A stretch of DNA of 27,907 nt from Gemmatimonadota bacterium (GTDB taxonomy: Bacteria > Latescibacterota > UBA2968 > UBA8231): assembly GCA_028875335.1 (NCBI GenBank), contig JAPPEF010000252.1, positions 1 to 27,907 on the forward strand, read 5' to 3'. Below the pieces are notes generated by a model that saw only the letters and a program-made list of their open reading frames with translations, was not told the DNA's origin and did not search any database. Below are positions 23,141 to 27,907 of the stretch, piece by piece. Numbering within the stretch: position 1 is the first letter of the stretch; every line of letters starts with the position of its first letter. The position numbers and the translations under genes are program-made.

Positions 23141-23193
23141 TATATACCTCCTCTTGCACGCATTCCACCTATCCCACCTAAAGGGGGTTCGAC

Positions 23194-24486
23194 ATGCTGG
23201 TTCGCAGAAAGTGGGGCCTCCTCGCCCTGCTAGCTTTTATCTTGCTCGCCGTTCCCAATGCCACCTTCGCCCAAGACAAGCTCGACACCGGCGACACGGC
23301 CTGGATTCTGATTTCCACCGGCTTGGTCCTCTTTATGATGATCCCCGGCTTGGCCATGTTTTACGCTGGTCTGGTCCGCACGCGCAACGTGCTCTCGGTC
23401 TTTATGCACTGCTTTGGGATTGCGGCTCTGATTACTGTCTTGTGGACCATTTTCGGTTATAGCTTGGCCTTTACGGCGAGCAATCCCTTCATCGGCAACC
23501 TGTCCAAGTCCTTTCTCAGCGGCGTCACCGTGGACAGCCTCTCGGGCACCATCCCGGAATTGCTGTTCTTCGTCTTCCAGATGACGTTTGCCATCATCAC
23601 CCCCGGGCTTTTTGTCGGTGCCTTTGCCGAGCGCATGAAGTTTTCGGCCGTGCTGTGGTTCAGTGGGCTGTGGTGCGTTTTGGTTTATCTGCCCATCACC
23701 CACATGGTCTGGGGAGAGGGCGGCTACTTCGGCGCAATGGGCGTCTTTGACTTTGCCGGCGGCATCGTCGTCCACATCACCGCCGGGGCGGCCGCGTTAG
23801 TAGCCGCGATCCTCGTCGGCAAGCGCACCGGCTATCCCGAGCAGCCCATGCCCCCGCACAACATGACCATGAACCTCGTCGGCACGGCCATGCTGTGGGT
23901 GGGGTGGTTCGGCTTCAACGGCGGCAGTGCCTTGGCAGCCAATGGGCAGGCAGCTATGGCGGTCGTAGTCACCCAAATCTCGCCCAGCGTCGCGGCGCTG
24001 ACGTGGATCTTTATCGAATGGATCAAAAACGGCAAACCCAGTGCCCTCGGTTTTGCCACCGGCGCCATCGCCGGGCTAGCGGCCATTACCCCGGCCTCGG
24101 GCACAGTGGGGCCGCTCGGCGCGTTTGCCATCGGCCTGTGCTCCGGTGTCGTCGCCTATTGGGCCGCCACTTGGCTCAAGCGCACCTGCGGGTACGACGA
24201 TGCGCTCGACGTAGTAGGGGTTCACGGTTTCGGCGGCTTGGTCGGGATTTTGTTGGTGTCCTTCTTCGCCTCGACCACCTTGGGCGGCACCGTCGAGGGC
24301 CTCAACATGGGCAAGCAGTTCGGCATCCAAGCATTCGCCGGTGTCGGCGCAGCCGTTTACACCTTTATCGTCTCGTTTATCATTCTCAAGGTCATCGACT
24401 TAGTCAGCGGCCTGCGAGTAGATGAAGAGACCGAGACCAGCGGGCTCGACGTGGGCGAGCACGGCGAAGTCGGGTACGACCTGTAG
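23194..24486 (+). CDS. amt: Ammonium transporter (Amt/Mep/Rh family)
   Basis: This 430-residue inner-membrane protein imports ammonium. A cleavable signal peptide is evident at 1-26 (ending TFAQD), as in E. coli AmtB. It is followed by eleven hydrophobic spans starting at DTAWILISTGLVLFMMIPGL. Pore-related residues are kept: AMFYAGLVR, ITHMVWGEGGY, the first pore histidine in GGIVVHITAGAAAL, NMTMNLVGTAMLWVGWFGFN, and the second in DVVGVHGFGGLVG. The cytoplasmic tail is short. AAAGGGGG is upstream of the ATG. Unlike most amt genes it has no glnB/glnK partner next to it, and I find no clear sigma-54 site. The PhyH gene follows 27-39 bases downstream. Confidence 0.95.
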   Translation: MLVRRKWGLLALLAFILLAVPNATFAQDKLDTGDTAWILISTGLVLFMMIPGLAMFYAGLVRTRNVLSVFMHCFGIAALITVLWTIFGYSLAFTASNPFIGNLSKSFLSGVTVDSLSGTIPELLFFVFQMTFAIITPGLFVGAFAERMKFSAVLWFSGLWCVLVYLPITHMVWGEGGYFGAMGVFDFAGGIVVHITAGAAALVAAILVGKRTGYPEQPMPPHNMTMNLVGTAMLWVGWFGFNGGSALAANGQAAMAVVVTQISPSVAALTWIFIEWIKNGKPSALGFATGAIAGLAAITPASGTVGPLGAFAIGLCSGVVAYWAATWLKRTCGYDDALDVVGVHGFGGLVGILLVSFFASTTLGGTVEGLNMGKQFGIQAFAGVGAAVYTFIVSFIILKVIDLVSGLRVDEETETSGLDVGEHGEVGYDL

Positions 24487-24525
24487 TTCGCGGCCCAATG
24501 GCTCGCCGCTTGGATGGGGGCTTCC

Positions 24526-25368
24526 ATGGATGCTTCTTGCTTGCAGTACGCGTTGACCGAGGCTGAGCGCCTAGAGTTTGCACAGCGCGGCTACCTCGTC
24601 TTCGACGAGATGCTGCCTCCCGACGTGGTTGACGCACTCGTGGAAGTCTCCGACCGAATTGACGCCGAAGAGCGCCAAAAGCGCGGCGTCGGCCCCTACG
24701 ACCGGCTGACCGTCCGCGACATGGTTTGGCGCGACGAGCGCTACCTAGACTTGGTCGATTGGCCCCGAGCACTGCCCAAAATCTGGGGAACACTCGGCTG
24801 GAATATCCAGATTTACCACACCGTCCTCGCCTACAGCCCGGCAGCCGAACCCGGCAACTGCCAAGTCAAAATGCAGGGCTGGCACCAAGACTCGGACCGC
24901 GTCAACCACGAGATCGAGTCCAGCCCCCGACCGCGTATTTCGGTCAAGATGGCTTATTTCCTCAGCGACTGTTCAGAAGCAGGCCGCGCCAATTTCTGGG
25001 TCGTGCCCGGCAGCCATCTGCTGGACGCGTACGACATCCCCGACGACGGCTCCTTGCCCCGCAACGCCGTCCCCGTGCTAGTGCCGCAGGGCGGTGCGGT
25101 GCTCTTCGACCGCCGGATCTGGCACTCGGCCAGTTCCAACGTCTCTGCTATCGCCCGCAAGGTGCTCTTCTACGGCTACTCCTATCGCTGGCTCCGTCCC
25201 CGCGACGATCAGACTGTCGAACACCTTTTTGAGCGCTCTGATCCGATCCGCCGCCAGCTACTAGGGTACGCGCCCAGCGGCGGCTACGGTTACACCTCGC
25301 CCACGGATGAGGACGTACCACTGCGCGTCTTTCTACGCCAACATCTCGGGGCCGAAGCCGCCGCCTAA
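24526..25368 (+). CDS. Phytanoyl-CoA-dioxygenase-family Fe(II)/2-oxoglutarate enzyme
   Basis: This 280-residue protein couples decarboxylation of 2-oxoglutarate to oxidation, usually hydroxylation, of an unknown substrate. The full iron triad is visible: His120-x-Asp122 in GWHQDSD and His200 in RRIWHSASSN, with the 2-oxoglutarate-binding Arg211 in ARKVLFYGYS. The core ANFWVVPGSHLLDAYD is typical. I chose ATG 24526 because GGGGG lies five bases upstream; ATG 24514 in the same frame would add four residues. The stop TAA overlaps the ATG of the SDR gene (TAATG), so the two are translationally coupled. Its distance from the PhyH-like protein at 12568 is large, and it is not a recent duplicate of it. 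Confidence 0.88.
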   Translation: MDASCLQYALTEAERLEFAQRGYLVFDEMLPPDVVDALVEVSDRIDAEERQKRGVGPYDRLTVRDMVWRDERYLDLVDWPRALPKIWGTLGWNIQIYHTVLAYSPAAEPGNCQVKMQGWHQDSDRVNHEIESSPRPRISVKMAYFLSDCSEAGRANFWVVPGSHLLDAYDIPDDGSLPRNAVPVLVPQGGAVLFDRRIWHSASSNVSAIARKVLFYGYSYRWLRPRDDQTVEHLFERSDPIRRQLLGYAPSGGYGYTSPTDEDVPLRVFLRQHLGAEAAA

Positions 25369-26381
25369 TGCGGGCGTTGGTCACCGGCGGCACCGGCTTT
25401 GTCGGCGGGGCCTTGGTCCGCGCCCTCGTCGCTAGCGGCGCGCAAGTCCGGGTATTGGCGCGGCCCACTAGTCAGACCGAGGCGCTAGAGGCCCTAGGCG
25501 TCGAAATTGTCCGCGGCGACATCCTCATCCGCACGAGCATCGAAGCCGCGCTCGCAGGTTGCGATACCCTCTTCCACGCCGCAGCACTCTACGACTTGTG
25601 GGGCTTGGACGAGGCCAAACTCTTAACAACTGAAACAGAGGGTACCCGCAATGCCATGGAGGCGGCGTTGACAGTCGGCGTCACCAAGGTCGTCTATACC
25701 AGTACCGCCGCCTGCATTGGCGAGGCCAAAGGCCAAATCGCCACTGAGACAACGGTTCATCGCGGCTACTTTCTCTCAAGTTACGAAAAGGCCAAACGCG
25801 CAGCCGAGCAGGTGGCGTTCGCGTATGTAGAAAAAGGAGTGCCGCTCATCTGCGTCCAGCCCGCTGCCATCTACGGTCCGGGCGACCGCAAGCCCTCCGG
25901 GCGCTTTATCATTAACCTGCTCAACGGTCGGGTGCCCGCGCTCTTTCCCGGCTGGATGAGCTTGGTGTACATCGACGACGCGGCTCGGGGGCATATTCTG
26001 GCGGCCGAAAATGGCCGGATCGGGGAGCGCTATATACTCTCGGGCACGGTCGGCAAATTGACCGAACTCGGCCGGCTGGCCTGTCGGTTGGCTGGGCGCT
26101 GGTCGCCGCCGACCATTCCCGCCCCACTGGCCGCGCCCTACGCGCTCGGCGGCGAGGCCCTTTCGCGCCTGACCCGCAGACCGCCGGTCCTGTCGTGGGA
26201 AACCTACCGCCTCACCGCACACGGTTTCCGCGCCGATGGAAGCCGCGCCACCGCTGAGTTGGGTCTAACCTACACGGACCAAGAAGAAGGATTGACGCAG
26301 ACGATCAACTGGTACTGGAAACAGGGCTTGCTCAGACGCCGACCGGCCTGTTTCCGCGATTCGCAATCTGCCGATAGATGA
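25368..26381 (+). CDS. Extended SDR epimerase/reductase, HpnA-like
   Basis: This 337-residue NAD(P)-dependent enzyme is of the extended short-chain dehydrogenase type. It has the nucleotide motif TGGTGFVGG (6-14), Asp51 after the second strand, FHAAALYDLW (69-78), Ser112 in YTSTA, and the catalytic Tyr139-x-x-x-Lys143 in SSYEKAK. The blocks GPGDRKPSGRFI and GRIGERYILSG closely resemble hopanoid-associated HpnA-type and dihydroflavonol-reductase-like proteins. No hopanoid gene is nearby, so the name is by resemblance only. The ATG overlaps the stop of the PhyH gene, and its TGA overlaps the ATG of the histidine kinase (ATGA). The C-terminal 15 residues are rich in Arg and look unconserved. Confidence 0.87.
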   Translation: MRALVTGGTGFVGGALVRALVASGAQVRVLARPTSQTEALEALGVEIVRGDILIRTSIEAALAGCDTLFHAAALYDLWGLDEAKLLTTETEGTRNAMEAALTVGVTKVVYTSTAACIGEAKGQIATETTVHRGYFLSSYEKAKRAAEQVAFAYVEKGVPLICVQPAAIYGPGDRKPSGRFIINLLNGRVPALFPGWMSLVYIDDAARGHILAAENGRIGERYILSGTVGKLTELGRLACRLAGRWSPPTIPAPLAAPYALGGEALSRLTRRPPVLSWETYRLTAHGFRADGSRATAELGLTYTDQEEGLTQTINWYWKQGLLRRRPACFRDSQSADR

Positions 26382-27454
26382 AAGCCGAATTGACCATACC
26401 CCCTCCTCGGATCACCTGGCGGGGCGTCGCCTTGGCCAGCGTGGGCTGGGTCCTCTACACCCTCGCCTTCTCCGCGTATGCTGCACCGGTGGTGCAAATA
26501 TCCTTTCCGATGGCAGTTTTCCAACAACTTCACAGCAACTCGATACTGGCCCTACTCAGCATTCCCATCTGGCTTTTGACGGTCCGCCGGATGGATCGGA
26601 TGGGCTGGGGTTGGAAAATCGCCGTTCACGCGCTCATCGCCCCACTTTATGCGGTCGGCGGCTTTGAAGCAGTCGCTGGGTGGGTCCACTTAATGGGTGG
26701 GCCGACTGCGGCTCAGCAGATGCGCAACTTTAGCGAATGGACCCTGCTAGGCTTTTTCTCTGTTTACCTTGTGCAGTTTTCCTTTTACCACATCGTGCGT
26801 TCGGCTCAGAAGATACGCTGGCGCGAGCGACAGGCCGCCGAACTGCTCGCTCTCACCCGCGAGCAAGAACTGGCCATTCTCAAAGCCCAACTCAATCCCC
26901 ACTTTCTCTTTAATACCCTCAACGGCATCAGTGCAATGGTCTCCCGCGACCCGGAGGAGGCGCGTCGCATGATCGCCCGCCTAGCCGACCTCCTGCGCTA
27001 CGCCACCGACAGCTCCGAACAACCGCTAGTCCCGTTGCGCGAAGAAGTGGCGTTTACCCAAGCCTATGTGCAGTTAGAGCAAAAACGCCTAGCTGAACGA
27101 CTGAGCGTCGAATTAGACATTGACTCCGAAGCCCTCGACGCTCCCATGCCGCCAATGATCCTCCAATCCCTGGTGGAAAACGCCCTCAAGCACGGCATCG
27201 CTCCCGCACCGGAAGGAGGCAAGCTGCTCGTCCAGATTCGGGCTGCGAAGGAATTTTTGCAGATCGTCGTGCGAGATACGGGGATCGGTGTAAACGGTCG
27301 GTCGCTGGAGGAGTTAAAGGCGCTGGGGACCGGCTTAAAAAACAGTGATGAACGCCTGCGGCATCTCTTTGGCGAAGAGGCACAGCTCAGATTACAGACG
27401 CCTGCTGATGGCGGTTTCCAAATCGATTTTTCCCTGCCCTTGGAGCCGCAGTAA
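26378..27454 (+). CDS. LytS/YehU-type sensor histidine kinase
   Basis: This 358-residue kinase probably senses a membrane or extracellular signal and phosphorylates the response regulator coded next. Four hydrophobic spans are at about 17-40, 53-70, 80-103 and 121-142. The kinase part has the His_kinase family H-box LNPHFLFNTLNGIS with phospho-acceptor His175, an N-box QSLVENALKHG and a G-box DTGIGVN followed by GTGLKNSDERLRHLFG. No HAMP or PAS domain is visible between the spans and the H-box, only a short coiled region. Its start overlaps the SDR stop by 4 bases and its stop TAA overlaps the regulator ATG, so the pair is co-translated with the upstream metabolic genes. Confidence 0.93.
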   Translation: MKAELTIPPPRITWRGVALASVGWVLYTLAFSAYAAPVVQISFPMAVFQQLHSNSILALLSIPIWLLTVRRMDRMGWGWKIAVHALIAPLYAVGGFEAVAGWVHLMGGPTAAQQMRNFSEWTLLGFFSVYLVQFSFYHIVRSAQKIRWRERQAAELLALTREQELAILKAQLNPHFLFNTLNGISAMVSRDPEEARRMIARLADLLRYATDSSEQPLVPLREEVAFTQAYVQLEQKRLAERLSVELDIDSEALDAPMPPMILQSLVENALKHGIAPAPEGGKLLVQIRAAKEFLQIVVRDTGIGVNGRSLEELKALGTGLKNSDERLRHLFGEEAQLRLQTPADGGFQIDFSLPLEPQ

Positions 27455-27907
27455 TGAGAGCTCTCATCGTCGACGACGAACCCCTTGCCCGCCAGTTGAT
27501 CCGCGAATATCTGGCCGATTTCCCGCAGATCCAAGTGCTAACTGAATGCGGCGACGGAGAAAACGCGGTAAAAACCATAAACGCCGAACGGCCCGACCTA
27601 GTCTTCCTCGATGTGCAAATGCCAAGGCTCTCTGGTTTCGAAGTCTTGGGCCACCTCAACTTCATGCCCGCCATCATTTTTTCCACCGCCTATGACAAGT
27701 TCGCTTTGCGCGCCTTTGAGATCAACGCCGTCGATTACTTACTCAAACCCTACGCACGGGAGCGCTTTGCCCAAGCCGTGCGTCGAGCATTGGAGCGCAA
27801 GGGACGCATCAACCTCGATTCCTTCCAGGGCCTGTTGCGTCAAACGACCACTCAGGACCGCTTCCTCGTTCGCGTCGGCCGCCAAATCGTTCCGGTGGCG
27901 ACGGAGG
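27454..27907 (+). CDS. LytTR-family response regulator (truncated by the window end)
   Basis: The frame begins ATG at 27454, overlapping the kinase stop, with GGAG eight bases upstream, and is open to the last base, giving 151 residues of an expected 240 or so. Residues 1-120 are a receiver domain: acidic pocket DDE at 7-9, phospho-acceptor Asp in FLDVQMP, conserved Thr in FSTAYD, and Lys in LLKPYARERF. The following FLVRVGRQIVPVAT matches the start of a LytTR DNA-binding domain. With the LytS-like kinase it forms a classic pair. Its targets are unknown; LytTR sites are usually paired direct repeats of about 9 bases, which I did not find with confidence in this window. Confidence 0.9.
   Translation, partial: MRALIVDDEPLARQLIREYLADFPQIQVLTECGDGENAVKTINAERPDLVFLDVQMPRLSGFEVLGHLNFMPAIIFSTAYDKFALRAFEINAVDYLLKPYARERFAQAVRRALERKGRINLDSFQGLLRQTTTQDRFLVRVGRQIVPVATE

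Noticed and set aside
23141..23165. Sigma-54 promoter for amt (TTGCACGCATTCC)
   Set aside because: The GC and GG elements with the required spacing are not present in either orientation; only a partial resemblance remains.
12568..25368. The two PhyH-like genes as a recent duplication
   Set aside because: Their motifs differ (HSG against HQD), and the core and termini share only family-level residues, so they are old paralogues.
1..27907. CRISPR array, toxin-antitoxin, phage or transposon system
   Set aside because: No regularly spaced repeats, cas, integrase, transposase or typical toxin genes were found; genes are mainly metabolic with uniform base composition.

Overview
The window is about 28 kb of bacterial chromosome, roughly 60% G+C by eye. 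It is densely coded: no gap between genes exceeds about 220 bases. I see no rRNA, tRNA, CRISPR array, transposase, phage gene or replication origin. Two phytanoyl-CoA-dioxygenase-like proteins, an enolase-superfamily enzyme, a Gfo/Idh/MocA oxidoreductase, a PhoX/DUF839 protein and a sodium-pumping decarboxylase together resemble environmental, often marine or sponge-associated, lineages such as Latescibacterota or Poribacteria. That placement is an inference from gene content and is not certain.

Layout. (1) 128-2068 (+) is a PlsB/PlsC-like acyltransferase. It converges, with a 4-base overlap, on a minus-strand run. (2) 9143 down to 2065 (-) holds, in transcription order, a divergent transketolase-like enzyme, a lipoprotein cyclophilin, an EamA transporter and a fusion of endonuclease Q with a UvrD-type helicase. 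(3) 11249 down to 9362 (-) is a coupled pair: a PHP-domain protein and a D-2-hydroxyacid dehydrogenase. (4) A divergent promoter region (11250-11406) faces a plus-strand trio: an enolase-superfamily enzyme, a PhyH-like protein with an HxG motif in place of HxD, and the nucleotidyltransferase RmlA. (5) 14356-17567 (+) encodes the gamma, beta and alpha subunits of a Na+-translocating, biotin-dependent decarboxylase. The biotin ligase that would charge the alpha subunit converges on it (17564-18271, -). (6) 18494-19879 (+) is a Tat-exported PhoX-like protein with a clear terminator, followed by RecQ and a Gfo/Idh/MocA oxidoreductase. (7) 23194-27907 (+) is an ammonium transporter, a canonical PhyH dioxygenase, an HpnA-like SDR and a LytS/LytTR two-component pair. 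From the PhyH gene onward the reading frames overlap at stop and start codons. The last gene runs off the window.

The best leads are two. The first is the EndoQ-UvrD fusion, which ends in a textbook beta-clamp-binding pentapeptide (QLSLF) and has a similar internal motif at the domain junction. This suggests a single-chain, replisome-tethered machine for repairing deaminated bases. The second is the PhyH-like protein at 12568-13401, in which the iron-binding carboxylate appears to be replaced by glycine, as in known non-haem iron halogenases, while the second PhyH in the same window keeps a normal HxD. Several hairpin repeats lie in the intergenic gaps.
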